DNA of 64,000 nucleotides, taken from Paractinoplanes aksuensis (GTDB taxonomy: Bacteria > Actinomycetota > Actinomycetes > Mycobacteriales > Micromonosporaceae). The notes beneath the pieces were generated by a model, which did not search any database, was not told the DNA's origin, and saw nothing but the letters and a program-made list of their open reading frames with translations. Numbering within the stretch: position 1 is the stretch's first letter; each line of letters begins with the position of its first letter. The translations under genes and the position numbers were made by a program. Below are positions 26,123-35,514 of the stretch, in pieces. The DNA lies in NCBI RefSeq assembly GCF_024137025.1, contig NZ_JAMYJR010000032.1:124001-188000 (forward strand), written 5' to 3'.

Positions 26123-27073
26123 TCATGGACAGCGGATGACCTGACCGGCGTAGGTGAGGCCGCCGCCGAAGCCGAAGAGCAGGATCGGGGCGCCCGAGGC
26201 CACCCCGCCGCTCTCGATCAGCTTGGACAGGGCCAGCGGCACACTGGCCGCGGAGGTGTTGCCGGAGTGCACGAGGTCCTTGGCCACGATGACCTCGGGG
26301 CCGAGGCCGAGCCGCTTGACGATGCCGTCGATGATGCGGGTGTTGGCCTGGTGGGGCACGAACGCGGCCAGCTCGGACGGGTCGATGCCGGCCTTCCGGC
26401 AGGTCTCGAGCGCGAACGGGGCGAGCGCGGTGGTGGCCCAGCGGAAGACCGTCTGGCCGTCCTGCTCGATGTAGGGCTGCCAGCCCTCGATGCGCAGCGC
26501 GTCGCCCTTCTCGGGGGCCGAGCCCCACAGCACCGGGCCGATGCCGTCCGGCTCGCCCTCGGCCGCGCTGCTGACGATCGCCGCGCCGGCGCCGTCGCCG
26601 AACAGCACGGCGGTCGTCCGGTTGGTCCAGTCGGTGACGTCGGACAGCTTCTCGGCCCCGATGACCAGGGCGTTGCGCGACGCGCCGGCCCGGATGGCGT
26701 GGTCGGCAGTGCCCAGGGCGTACGAGAAGCCGGAGCACGCGGTGTTGAGGTCGTACGCGGCCGGGGCGTTGATGCCGAGGCGGGCCGCGACCCGGGTGGC
26801 CACGTTGGGGCAGCGGTCGACCGCGGAGCAGGTGGCCACCGTGACCAGGTCGATGTCGGCGGCGGTCAGACCCGACGCGGCCAGCGCCTTCTCGGCCGCG
26901 AAGGTGGCCATGTCGGCGACGGACTCGCCGTCGGCGACACGCCGCTCGGCGATGCCGACCCGGCTCTTGATCCACTCGTCGTTGGTGTCGATCGTCGCCG
27001 CGAGGTCGTCGTTGGTGACGATGCGCGAGGGCTGGTAATGCCCCATCGCGAGAATGCGGGTGCCCGCGGTCAT
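26123..27073 (-). CDS. fabH: Beta-ketoacyl-ACP synthase III
   Basis: 316 residues. Catalytic Cys113 in NTACSGF, His in FVPHQANTRI and Asn in HSGNTSAASVP complete the KAS III triad. It starts fatty-acid synthesis by condensing an acyl-CoA primer with malonyl-ACP; in actinobacteria branched primers are preferred, which fits the branched-chain E1 gene further along. Overlaps fabD by 4 bp. Confidence 0.96.
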   Translation of the reverse strand: MTAGTRILAMGHYQPSRIVTNDDLAATIDTNDEWIKSRVGIAERRVADGESVADMATFAAEKALAASGLTAADIDLVTVATCSAVDRCPNVATRVAARLGINAPAAYDLNTACSGFSYALGTADHAIRAGASRNALVIGAEKLSDVTDWTNRTTAVLFGDGAGAAIVSSAAEGEPDGIGPVLWGSAPEKGDALRIEGWQPYIEQDGQTVFRWATTALAPFALETCRKAGIDPSELAAFVPHQANTRIIDGIVKRLGLGPEVIVAKDLVHSGNTSAASVPLALSKLIESGGVASGAPILLFGFGGGLTYAGQVIRCP

Positions 27074-28014
27074 GGTGTTGCTCCTTCGATCAGGTGTCCA
27101 CCGTGCCGGGCGATCAGGTCTCGGGCGGCGGGCAGGTCGTCCGGCGTGTTGAGGGTGACGATCTCGGGGGCCCCATCGCCCTTGAGCTCGCGCTTGACCA
27201 GGCCGGCCAGGGTGCCGGCGGGCGGGAGTTCGAGCACGCCGGTGACGCCGCGATCGGCCAGCGTGCGCATCACCTGGTCCCAGCGGACGGGTGCGGTGAC
27301 CTGGCGGACCAGGCGCTCGACCATCTCGCGGCCGCTGGTGACGGCGGTGCCGTCGAGGTCGGAGAGCAGGGTGCGGACCGGGTCGGTGACCGTGACGCCG
27401 CCCGCGATCAGGGCCAGCGCGGCCTCGGCGGGCGCCATGTACGGGGTGTGGAACGCTCCGGCCACTTCGAGGGCCCGCACGCGGGCCTTGGCCGGCGGCT
27501 CCTCGCCCAGGGCGGCCAGCCCGTCGAGCGAGCCGGCCGCGACGACCTGGCCGGTGGCGTTCAGGTTGGCCGGGTGCAGGCCGTGCTTCTCGATCGCGGC
27601 CAGCACCTCGTCGGGGTCGCCGCCGAGCACCGCGCTCATGCCGGTGGGTTCGAGGGCGCAGGCGGCGGCCATCTCGCGGCCCCGCAGCCCGGCCAGCGCG
27701 ATCGCGGCCTCGGCGGGCAGCACGCCGGCGATGGCGGTGGCGCCGAGCTCGCCCACGCTGTGCCCGGCGACCACGTCGACCCGCTCGACCGGGAGCTCGC
27801 TCGCGGCCAGCAGCGACGCGGCGACCAGCAGGGGCTGGGTGCGGGCGGTGTCCTTGATCTCGTCGGCCCCGGCCTCGGTGCCGAGGTGGATCAGGTCGAC
27901 CCCGGCGAGGGCCGACCACCAGCGCAGCTTGGTCTCGGCGCCGGGCAGTTCGAGCCAGGGGGTCAGGAAGCCGGGCTTCTGGGAACCCTGGCCGGGGGAG
28001 AGTACGGCGAGCAC
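27070..28014 (-). CDS. fabD: Malonyl-CoA:ACP transacylase
   Basis: 314 residues from GTG 28014. Nucleophile Ser86 in GHSVGE, N-terminal SPGQGSQ and C-terminal family features. It loads malonate on AcpP. First gene of the fab operon, 143 bp downstream of the fasR-like gene. Confidence 0.94.
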   Translation of the reverse strand: MLAVLSPGQGSQKPGFLTPWLELPGAETKLRWWSALAGVDLIHLGTEAGADEIKDTARTQPLLVAASLLAASELPVERVDVVAGHSVGELGATAIAGVLPAEAAIALAGLRGREMAAACALEPTGMSAVLGGDPDEVLAAIEKHGLHPANLNATGQVVAAGSLDGLAALGEEPPAKARVRALEVAGAFHTPYMAPAEAALALIAGGVTVTDPVRTLLSDLDGTAVTSGREMVERLVRQVTAPVRWDQVMRTLADRGVTGVLELPPAGTLAGLVKRELKGDGAPEIVTLNTPDDLPAARDLIARHGGHLIEGATP

Positions 28015-28157
28015 GTAGCTGACTCTTCCGGATCGGTCGCGATTGCGGGGTTGACGGCGGCCACCAAACCCTACGACAGCCGTTGTGGAAACCCTACAAA
28101 CGCGCCCGTGAATCGCCCCATATAGTCCGATTCAATGGGTCGCGTGGGTTCAGTGAG

Positions 28158-29354
28158 TTAGGTCGCAGGATCGAGCCGGCCCACGGTCAGGGCGATCCGC
28201 AGGGCGAACGCGCCGCGGCCGTCGAGGGGCGACAGGCCGGTCACCTCGGTCACCCGCTTGAGCCGATAGCGGATCGTGTTCGGGTGCACGTAGAGCTCGC
28301 GGGCCGCGCTCTCGAGCACGCCGCCCGAGGCGAAGAAGGCGTCCAACGTCTCGAGCAGGCCGCTGCCGGCTCGGGCCAGCGCCCCGTACGCGTCGTGGCG
28401 CAGGGTCCGCCGGGCCTCCATGTCGCCGGCCAGGGCTCTTTCGGGCAGCAGGTCGTCGGCGGCCACCGGGTTGGGTGCGCCGGGCCAGGCCGGCGCGGCC
28501 CGGAACCCGGCCAGGGCGGCGCGGGCCGACTCGGTCGCCTGGTCGAGCGAGGGCACGGCCGGGCCGACCACGATCGGGCCCTCGCCGAAGCTGTCGGCCA
28601 GCGCCTCGGCCGTGGCCACGGGGTCGGTCGCGCCGCCCATGACCACCACCAGCCGGTCGCCGTGCACGCCGCCGATCACCTCGATGCGGGCACGACGGGC
28701 GGCCCGGTAGACCGCGTGCAGCACGGCGCTGATGTCGCCACCGGGCGAGCGGCCCACCACCACGGCCACCGGCGCCGCGTCGGACCAGCCCAGGGCCGCG
28801 GCCCGGCTGGCCAGCACGTCGGACGAGTCGCCGCGCAGCAGCGCGTCGACCAGCAGGGCCTGCAGGCGGGCGTCCCAGGCGCCGCGGGACTCGGCCGCGC
28901 GCGCGTAGACCCGGGCCGCCGAGAAGGCGATCTCGCGCGAGAACTTGAGGATGGCCTGGAGCAGCGGCTCCTCCTCGCCCGGGGCGGCCAGGGCGGCCAC
29001 CTCGGTCTCGGCGACGTCGATGGTCACCTTGATCAGCTGCACGGTCTGGGTCAGCGTGAGCGAGCGGGCCAGCGCGCGGGGCGCGGCCGCGAAGACCTCG
29101 TCCGAGATCTCCTGCGTGGTCTCGGCGACCACGCCGCCCGAGCGCAGCCACTCGACCAGCGACCGGACGCCGGCCTGGGCCACCAGCATGACCCAGGAGC
29201 GCTGGTCGGCCGGCAGGGCGCGGAACCAGGGCAAGGTCTCGTCCATGCGGGCGACCGACGAGGTGGCCAGCGCGCCGGCGTGCCGTTCGATCCGGCGCAG
29301 GGTGGCGGCCGGGGGCGGCTTCGCGGCACCTTTGGCCGGCACGGTCTCGGACAC
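28158..29354 (-). CDS. fasR: PucR-type transcriptional activator of fatty-acid synthesis (FasR homologue)
   Basis: 398 residues. The N-terminal half is helical and resembles the RsbR/sensor-like domain of PucR proteins. The C-terminus has the CdaR/PucR HTH (ESAARELYVHPNTIRYRLKRVTEVTG). A PucR-type gene directly upstream of fabD is FasR in Streptomyces, an activator of the fabDHPF operon; orientation and distance are the same here. The gene symbol rests on synteny plus domain type. Confidence 0.85.
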   Translation of the reverse strand: MSETVPAKGAAKPPPAATLRRIERHAGALATSSVARMDETLPWFRALPADQRSWVMLVAQAGVRSLVEWLRSGGVVAETTQEISDEVFAAAPRALARSLTLTQTVQLIKVTIDVAETEVAALAAPGEEEPLLQAILKFSREIAFSAARVYARAAESRGAWDARLQALLVDALLRGDSSDVLASRAAALGWSDAAPVAVVVGRSPGGDISAVLHAVYRAARRARIEVIGGVHGDRLVVVMGGATDPVATAEALADSFGEGPIVVGPAVPSLDQATESARAALAGFRAAPAWPGAPNPVAADDLLPERALAGDMEARRTLRHDAYGALARAGSGLLETLDAFFASGGVLESAARELYVHPNTIRYRLKRVTEVTGLSPLDGRGAFALRIALTVGRLDPAT

Positions 29355-29572
29355 GTCCTTAGCCTGCCACGCGCGGAGGTCGGGTGAGTTTCGTACCGAT
29401 TTGGCCTTTTAGTCCGGAGTAGCGGTGCGCCCCTGCCGCGATTTCGGTCGGTGACCTGGCAGGGTGTCGTCCTAGCACTGGCGGCCCTCGCCCCCTTACG
29501 AGAACTCGTTGGGGGTAATGGCGAGCCGTCGGTTGCCGATGAAACACCGCGACAGCTTCGAGGGGAGGCGAG

Positions 29573-29797
29573 ATGACGGAACGGGAGATGGATCCCGAGC
29601 GGGCAGCCGAGACGGTGCCGGTTCCGGCGATCGCCGTGCCGGCAGTGGACGAGCCAGTGGTTCCGGAGGATCCGGGACCGAGCCGGGTCGGCTGCCGCAC
29701 CGAACTGCACGGCTGGGCCGGCGGTCACCTGCACGGTGCCGTCCGCCCGCGCCGCCGTGCGGCCGGCCGGGGACGGCCGCCGGGCCGCTGGTGCTGA
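29573..29797 (+). CDS. Doubtful small ORF
   Basis: 74 codons from ATG 29573, with a strong GAGGGGAGG sequence just upstream, which is the main support. The N-terminal half is acidic and Pro/Val-rich (VPVPAIAVPAVDEPVVPED), the second half Arg/Gly-rich, which could be a chance GC-rich frame. No known motif. It would be the first gene before the TetR regulator. Confidence 0.35.
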   Translation: MTEREMDPERAAETVPVPAIAVPAVDEPVVPEDPGPSRVGCRTELHGWAGGHLHGAVRPRRRAAGRGRPPGRWC

Positions 29798-29876
29798 GTC
29801 CCTCCGTCGGGTGAGCCCCGCGGCTCCCCGTGGGCGCGTCGCGGCGGCCGGGCCGCCGAGCCGGAACGGTGAACCG

Positions 29877-30416
29877 GTGGACGACAAGAGACGGCTGATC
29901 CTCGACCAGGCGCTGGCTCTCGTCGACGAGCGCGGGCTGGCCGCCATGTCGATGCGGGCGGTGGCCGAGCGCGTCGGGCTCACCTCGATGGCCCTCTACC
30001 CGTACGTCGGAGGCAAGGACGCGCTCCTCGACGGCCTGGTCGACCTGCTCAATCTCGAACTCGGCGACGACGTCGGGGACGACGGCGAACCGGACTGGCG
30101 GCACCGCCTGCGGGCGCTGGGCCGGGCCGTCCGGGCTCTGGCCGCTCGCCACCCGGGTGCGTTCCCGCTGCTGCTGAACCGGTCGGCCGGCGCTTCGGCC
30201 TCGTGGCTCACGGCCGCGCTGCGCGGGGTGCTGCACGACGCGGGCGTCCCCGGTGAGCAGGTGCCGCGGCTGGCCCGCATGATCCTGGCCTTCCTGCTGG
30301 GCTACGCGACCGGGGAGGTCACCGGTGGTCTGCCGGCCGCCGAGCAGCCCGGCGAGTTCGAGGCCGACCTGACCGATCTCGTCCGCCTCGTCGAGACCGC
30401 CGTCCGGGTGGCGTAA
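29877..30416 (+). CDS. TetR-family transcriptional regulator
   Basis: 179 residues from GTG 29877. N-terminal HTH: LILDQALALVDERGLAAMSMRAVAERVGLTSMALYPYVGGKDALLDGL, with the usual Y-x-x-V-G-G-K-x-x-L helix boundary. The C-terminal ligand domain resembles the TetR_C_1 class. Ligand and target unknown; the gene ahead of it is uncertain and the sigma-factor gene follows after 46 bp. Confidence 0.85.
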   Translation: MDDKRRLILDQALALVDERGLAAMSMRAVAERVGLTSMALYPYVGGKDALLDGLVDLLNLELGDDVGDDGEPDWRHRLRALGRAVRALAARHPGAFPLLLNRSAGASASWLTAALRGVLHDAGVPGEQVPRLARMILAFLLGYATGEVTGGLPAAEQPGEFEADLTDLVRLVETAVRVA

Positions 30417-30444
30417 CGCCGTTCCGCACCGGATAGGCCGGTTC

Positions 30445-30461
30445 GGCCCTTATAAAGGGCC
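30445..30461 (+). promoter_or_regulatory. Palindrome overlapping the ribosome-binding site of the sigma-factor gene
   Basis: GGCCCTTATAAAGGGCC is a palindrome with 7-bp arms around ATA, ending one base before ATG 30463. The only Shine-Dalgarno-like stretch (AAAGGG) is in its right arm, so folding would hide it; alternatively it is a repressor operator that also includes a TATAAA. Confidence 0.65.
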
Positions 30462-30462
30462 T

Positions 30463-30942
30463 ATGTCCGGCGACAACGACACGGCCCTGCGCGAGTTCGT
30501 GACCAGCCGCCTGCCCCGGCTGCGCCGCTCGTCCTTCCTCATGTGCGGCGACTGGCGGATGGCGGCCGAGCTGACCCGCGCGACCCTGGCCCGCCTGGTG
30601 GCGGACAGCCGGCGGGGCGTGGTGGCCGATCCGGACGTCTACGCGTACGCCGACCTGATGGAAGCCTGCCGCCGCCGCAACCGCCGCCGCGAGCACGTCT
30701 TCGTCGCCTCGCCCGGCGCGGCCGGGGTCGAGGCCGAGTCGATCCTGCTGCTGGACGCCCTGCACAAGCTCACCCCGCGCTGCCGGGCCGTGCTGGTGCT
30801 GCGCCACTGGGACGGCTTCGACGCCGACGCCACCGGCGCGATGCTCGACCTCGAAGAGGACCAGGTGATCGCGTACGAGCGGGCCGGGCTGGCCGCCCTG
30901 GAGAAGCTGCTCGGCGAGTCCGAGGCAGCGATGGCCGGATGA
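30463..30942 (+). CDS. ECF-like sigma-70 family factor (SigE-type)
   Basis: 159 residues. Region 2-like: LREFVTSRLPRLRRSSFLMCGDWRMAAELTRATLARL, and region 4-like: LDALHKLTPRCRAVLVLRHWDGFDADATGAMLDLEEDQV..YERAGLAALEKL. Similar to the short SigE/SACE-type factors common in Micromonosporaceae. Its stop overlaps the next ATG as ATGA, and the next product has one transmembrane segment, suggesting a sigma/anti-sigma-like pair. Confidence 0.85.
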   Translation: MSGDNDTALREFVTSRLPRLRRSSFLMCGDWRMAAELTRATLARLVADSRRGVVADPDVYAYADLMEACRRRNRRREHVFVASPGAAGVEAESILLLDALHKLTPRCRAVLVLRHWDGFDADATGAMLDLEEDQVIAYERAGLAALEKLLGESEAAMAG

Positions 30943-31700
30943 GCGGGCCGCTCAATCGGCTGCTCGAGCATGTGCTCGAGGGGGAGCCGGAACTCGGCGA
31001 CGAGGTCGACGCGGTCTTCCGGCGGGCCGCCAAGCTACGCCGGCGGCGGACCCAGGCCGTGCTGCTGGCCGGGGCCGGGACGGCGGGGCTGATCGTCGCG
31101 CTCGGCTACCTGCTGACCGCGACCCTGTTGGACCCGCCGCCGGCCACCATGACCACCAGCACGGCCGTCGTGACGACCGCGCCCTCGCCTCCGCCGGCGC
31201 CCGCCCCCACGGTCACCGACAGGGTCCTCGAGGTGGTCGAGCCGCTGATCGAAGGCCGGCAGCTGACCGTCGTACCCGCCTCGCAGCGCCGCGGGGACGG
31301 CTGGCGCGAGTACGGCATCGCCGACGACCAGGGGCGGGCTCGCGGCACGGTCCAGGTCGCGGTGTTCGACGTACGCAAGAAATGGTGTTTCCCGGTGGCG
31401 GCCGAGCCCGACGCCTGCGCGCGGGCCGACCACGCGGGCGACCTGGAATTCGTGCGCTACGACGACGTGAGCGACCCCGACCGCCAGGTGCGGCAGACGC
31501 TGGCCCGGCGGATCGACGGCAACCGGGTGCTGGCCGTGATGGCCGCGGGCGAGACGGACGCCGGGACGCAGCGCGGCAAGCCCGGGCTGACCGGCGCCCA
31601 GGTCGAGCAGGTGGCGACCGACGACCGGGTGCTGGCCGCGTTCGGGAAGGCCGAGAACTGCGACGACGGCTGCCCGGCGTTCGCGACCCCGGTGCGTTAG
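30939..31700 (+). CDS. Single-pass membrane protein coupled to the sigma factor (possible anti-sigma factor)
   Basis: 253 residues. Cytosolic N-terminus of ~40 residues (LNRLLEHVLEGEPELGDEVDAVFRRAAKLRRRR), a transmembrane helix (AVLLAGAGTAGLIVALGYLL), a Thr/Pro linker and an extracytoplasmic globular part with four Cys (KKWCF, DACAR, NCDDGC). The 4-bp overlap with the sigma gene and the topology suggest an anti-sigma role, but there is no zinc-binding HxxxCxxC motif, so this is inference. Confidence 0.65.
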   Translation: MSGPLNRLLEHVLEGEPELGDEVDAVFRRAAKLRRRRTQAVLLAGAGTAGLIVALGYLLTATLLDPPPATMTTSTAVVTTAPSPPPAPAPTVTDRVLEVVEPLIEGRQLTVVPASQRRGDGWREYGIADDQGRARGTVQVAVFDVRKKWCFPVAAEPDACARADHAGDLEFVRYDDVSDPDRQVRQTLARRIDGNRVLAVMAAGETDAGTQRGKPGLTGAQVEQVATDDRVLAAFGKAENCDDGCPAFATPVR

Positions 31701-31722
31701 ACCCGGCGGCGTCGCTGCTGCG

Positions 31723-32391
31723 TCACACCCGGCGGCGGATCAGGAACGCGATGCCGGCCAGGCCGACCAGGATGACCATGAGGACGCCGCCGTTGAGCAG
31801 GTAGAGCCGGCGCATCTCGCCGAACACCTGGGCCGCGTCGGCCGATTCCTGCGCGGCCGCGTCGAGGTCCTCACCGACACCGCCGCCGATGCCGCCGACG
31901 ACGTCGGGCTTGGCCTTGAGCGGCACGCCGCTGACCCGCAGCGTCTCGGACATCGTCAGGCGGCCGTAGAACCAGCCGTCGGTGGTCTTCTTGTTACCGG
32001 GCTGCTTGGCCGGGCGGTGGGCCCGGGGGCCACCCGCGGCCATCGGGAACAGCTCGTAGCTCTGCAGGGCCGTCTTGTTGGCCAGCACGGTCACCGTGTA
32101 TTTCGGCCCGAGCTTGTCGGCCTTGAGCGCGGCGGTCTGCGGCGGGGCCGAGGCCATCCAGTTGACCTCGCTGAGCAGGCTGCCGAACAGCCGCTTGCTC
32201 TCGAGCACCGTGATGACGATCGTCTTGTCGATGTCCTTGCCGGCGATCTGGATGTTGGTCGGCTTGGGCGGGGGCTTCGGTGCGGCCTCCTCGGCCAGGG
32301 CGGCGCCGGGCGCCAGCCCGATCGCGAGCGCCGCGGTCGTCACCAGCACCCCGGCCGCTGACACGAACCGCTTCATAGCCCCTCGAACCAT
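31723..32391 (-). CDS. Exported protein with C-terminal membrane anchor
   Basis: 222 residues from ATG 32391 (GGGGAGG 7 bp upstream; ATG 32376 is an alternative). Sec signal (MKRFVSAAGVLVTTAALAIGLAPGAALAEEA), a central domain (IQIAGKDIDKTIVITVLESKRLFGSLLSEV), and a C-terminal transmembrane helix followed by RRRV. No family recognised. The topology is that of a surface protein fixed by its C-terminus. Confidence 0.7.
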   Translation of the reverse strand: MVRGAMKRFVSAAGVLVTTAALAIGLAPGAALAEEAAPKPPPKPTNIQIAGKDIDKTIVITVLESKRLFGSLLSEVNWMASAPPQTAALKADKLGPKYTVTVLANKTALQSYELFPMAAGGPRAHRPAKQPGNKKTTDGWFYGRLTMSETLRVSGVPLKAKPDVVGGIGGGVGEDLDAAAQESADAAQVFGEMRRLYLLNGGVLMVILVGLAGIAFLIRRRV

Positions 32392-32698
32392 CGTCCGGCC
32401 TCCCCGCCCCGTGGTGGACATGGCTTCGCGCACCGTTCGCCGCCCCCGCGGCGGATGCCGTGGAGCGACCGAGGCCTTCAGCCTTCCCGAGCGGAAGCCC
32501 GGGCGCATCTCGGGCCGGACGAATTGGTGCCATCTGGTGGATGACGTTCGACACGACGACGGCCGTTGATCAGCGGCCGAATAGTACCCACTCCGTGCAA
32601 CGTGCCGGGGGCCCGGTCACCCGCTCAGCGGATTTCACCACCGTTACGGCGGCGGGCGAATAGCCGACCAGGCCCCCTATGCGATAAAGGGGTATTTA
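32392..32698. other. Intergenic region, 307 bp
   Basis: No gene is supported. It holds the upstream region of the leftward exported protein and lies downstream of gltX. A weak inverted repeat, CCCC...GGGG (around 32674-32690), lies near the gltX stop; nothing else is clear. Confidence 0.5.
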
Positions 32699-34111
32699 TC
32701 AGGCGGCGAGACGGGCCCGGGCCGCTCGGAGTCGGGTCAGCGTGCGCTCCCGGCCGAGCACCTCGATCGACTCGAACAGGGGCAGACCGACCGAACGGCC
32801 GGTGACCGCGACGCGTACGGGCGCCTGGGTCTTGCCCAGTTTGAGCTCGCGGGCCAGGCCGACCGCCTCGAGCGCGCCCTTGAGCGGCTCGGCCGCCCAC
32901 TCCTCGAGCGCCTCGTACGCGGTCACCGTGGCGTCCAGGATGTCGGCCGCGCCCTCTTTCATGGCCTTGGCCCACGACGCCTCGTCGTACGTGAGCTCGT
33001 CGAGGAAGAGGAAGTCGACGTACTCCACGATCTCCGACAGCACGGCGATCCGGGTCTGGGCCAGCGGCGCCACCGCGGTGAACACGTCGGCGTCGAAGGC
33101 CGGCGACGGCCACGGCGGGGCCGCGATCGTGTCGGTGCCGCTCAGCCACGGCGTGCAGAGCTGGATGAACTCCTCGACCGAGAGCGCGCGGATGTAGTCG
33201 CCGTTGAACGCGCGCAGCTTCTTGATGTCGAAGAACGCCGACGCGTGGTTGACCTCCTCGAGGCGGAACTCGTCCTCGATGACCTCCCACGGCACGATCT
33301 CGCGGTCGCCGCTGGGGGCCCAGCCGAGCAGCATCAGGTAGTTCTTCATGGCGGCGGCCAGGTAGCCCTCGTCGCGGTAGCTCTCCAGAGCCACCTTGTC
33401 GCGGCGCTTGGACAGCTTCTGCCGCTTCTCGTTGACGATGACCGGCACGTGGGCCCAGACCGGCGGGGTGTGGCCCAGCGCCTCCCACAGCAGCTGCTGC
33501 TTGGGCGTGTTGGGCAGGTGCTCCTCGGCCCGGATGACGTGGGTGATCCCCATGGTCATGTCGTCGACGACGTTGGCCAGCAGGAACAGCGGTGAGCCGT
33601 CGCTGCGGGCGATGACGAAGTCCTCGATCAGCTTGTTCTCGAACGTGGGCTTGCCGCGGACGAGGTCCTCCACCACTGTCTCGCCCTCGTCGGGCGTCTG
33701 GAAGCGCAGCGCGCGGCCCTCGCCCGGGCCGAGCGCCCGGTCGCGGCAGAAGCCGTCGTAGCCGGTGTGCTGGTTGCCGGTGCGGGCGATGACGTCCTCA
33801 CGCTTGCAGTCGCAGTAGTACGCCTTGCCCTCGCCGTAGAGGCGGGTGGCGGCGGCGGTGTGGTCCTGCGCGTAGGACGACTGGTAGTACGGACCCTCGT
33901 ACGATCCTCGTTCGATACCGATCCAGTCGAGCGCCGAGAGAATGCCCTCGGTCCATTCGGGACGGTTACGGGCGGCGTCGGTGTCCTCGATGCGCAGGAC
34001 GAAGACGCCGTCGTGCTGCTGGGCGTAGAGCCAGTTCTGCAGCGCGGAACGGGCGCCGCCGACATGGAACATGCCGGTCGGCGAGGGGGCGAAGCGTACT
34101 CGAACAGTCAC
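32699..34111 (-). CDS. gltX: Glutamyl-tRNA synthetase
   Basis: 470 residues from GTG 34111. HIGH motif in FAPSPTGMFHVGGARSAL and KMSKS motif KLSKRRD are both present, with a zinc-finger-like YYCDCKRED region. It charges tRNA-Glu and, with GatCAB, may feed tRNA-Gln. It starts 13 bp after the MFS gene stop, so the two may be co-transcribed. Confidence 0.96.
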   Translation of the reverse strand: MTVRVRFAPSPTGMFHVGGARSALQNWLYAQQHDGVFVLRIEDTDAARNRPEWTEGILSALDWIGIERGSYEGPYYQSSYAQDHTAAATRLYGEGKAYYCDCKREDVIARTGNQHTGYDGFCRDRALGPGEGRALRFQTPDEGETVVEDLVRGKPTFENKLIEDFVIARSDGSPLFLLANVVDDMTMGITHVIRAEEHLPNTPKQQLLWEALGHTPPVWAHVPVIVNEKRQKLSKRRDKVALESYRDEGYLAAAMKNYLMLLGWAPSGDREIVPWEVIEDEFRLEEVNHASAFFDIKKLRAFNGDYIRALSVEEFIQLCTPWLSGTDTIAAPPWPSPAFDADVFTAVAPLAQTRIAVLSEIVEYVDFLFLDELTYDEASWAKAMKEGAADILDATVTAYEALEEWAAEPLKGALEAVGLARELKLGKTQAPVRVAVTGRSVGLPLFESIEVLGRERTLTRLRAARARLAA

Positions 34112-34124
34112 CCGATAAGACTAC

Positions 34125-35366
34125 CTAGGCCACTGAACGGATTTTCATCACCGCCACCGCACCGGCCAGGGTGACGACGCCGGTGAGGCCGAACAGGGCC
34201 GGGTAGCCGCCCAGGTGGGTCACGATGGGGGCGGCCAGCAGGGGGCCCAGCGCCTGCGGGGCGGCGCTGGCGATGTTGACGACGCCGAGGTCGCGGGCGC
34301 GGTCGCCCTCGGACGGCAGCACCTGGGTGATCAGCGCGGTGTCGACGGCCAGGTAGACCCCGTAGCCGGCCCCGAACAGCAGCGCCGCCACCAGCGAGAC
34401 GGGCCAGGTGGGCCAGATCGCCAGCAGCGTGGCCGCGATCGTGATCAGCACGCCCGACCAGACCACGAAGATCTTGCGGCGGCCGAGGCGGTCGGACAGC
34501 CAGCCGCCCAGCATGGCCGTGCCGATCATGCCCACGGTGTAGAGCAGGATCATGTAGAGCAGGCCGGTGTCCGGGTCGTCCAGCTTGACCGCGTCGGACA
34601 GGAAGTAGAGCAGGTAGAGCGTGCCGAGGGCGTTGCCCAGCTGAACCAGGAACCGGGTGCCCCAGGCCCACAGGTAGTCGGGCTTGCCGCGCAGGTCGAT
34701 CTTCCAGCGGATCTTGACCGGGTGGCCGGGCGGCAGCGGGTCGTCCTGGGTCAGCAGCGCGAACGGCGTGGTCAGGATGACCAGGCCCAGGCCGAGCGCG
34801 ATGTAGCCGGTGCCGATGTCGGTGAACACGGCCGTGACCAGGATGGCCCCGATGACCAGGCCGAGTGCCTGGGGCATGCCGATCCAGCCCGAGACCAGGC
34901 CGCGCTGGGCCACGGGCACCCTGTCCGGCACGGCCGCGGTCAGCGAGGCCAGCATCGTGTTGATGCCGACCGTGACGAAGCACCAGGCCAGCGTCACGAC
35001 CAGCAGGTTGGGGGCCTCGGCGAGCACGGCGATCGAGAGCACCGAGACCGCGCACCCGGCCAGGGTCCAGACGTGCCGGCGGCCGTACGGCCGGCCCCGC
35101 AACTTGAGCCGGGTGCGGTCGGACAGCATGCCGGCCAGCGGGTTGACCACGATGGCGACGATGGCGCCGATGCCGGTCACGATGCCGAGCCAGAGCTCTT
35201 TGTGCTCCGGGGTGATGTCGGCGACCTGCAGCGGCAGCAGGATCTGGATGGGCGTGAAGTAGGCCATCCAGAGCCCGAGATTGGCCGCGAAGAGCAGTCC
35301 TATCCACGACCGCCGAACGGGTTCGACCGGGGTGGCGAGGACCGGAACTCCATGAGCGACGGCCAT
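34125..35366 (-). CDS. MFS transporter (SLC45/sugar-type)
   Basis: 413 residues with about 12 hydrophobic segments. The loop 2-3 signature GMLSDRTRLKLRGRPYGRR resembles the GPH/SLC45-type sugar transporters, and the second-half equivalent is GGWLSDRLGRRK. Substrate unknown. Upstream 148 bp separates it from the chemoreceptor gene. Confidence 0.85.
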   Translation of the reverse strand: MAVAHGVPVLATPVEPVRRSWIGLLFAANLGLWMAYFTPIQILLPLQVADITPEHKELWLGIVTGIGAIVAIVVNPLAGMLSDRTRLKLRGRPYGRRHVWTLAGCAVSVLSIAVLAEAPNLLVVTLAWCFVTVGINTMLASLTAAVPDRVPVAQRGLVSGWIGMPQALGLVIGAILVTAVFTDIGTGYIALGLGLVILTTPFALLTQDDPLPPGHPVKIRWKIDLRGKPDYLWAWGTRFLVQLGNALGTLYLLYFLSDAVKLDDPDTGLLYMILLYTVGMIGTAMLGGWLSDRLGRRKIFVVWSGVLITIAATLLAIWPTWPVSLVAALLFGAGYGVYLAVDTALITQVLPSEGDRARDLGVVNIASAAPQALGPLLAAPIVTHLGGYPALFGLTGVVTLAGAVAVMKIRSVA

Positions 35367-35514
35367 CCGGCCTCCTCGAAAGGCGAAATTTCCTCGGAGA
35401 TTAGAGGAACTCTGACCTCTCGGGAAGGCCCCCTGTCGCGAAGCTTACGAAAGCCTGTGAGCCCGGGTCCAGACCCTATGTGGCTCGATGTGTGCGGACC
35501 GTGACGGAATTGGT

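Noticed and set aside
29573..29797. A RiPP precursor peptide gene
   Set aside because: The small ORF ends in Cys and has a good ribosome-binding site, but there is no leader/core pattern and no maturation enzyme nearby.
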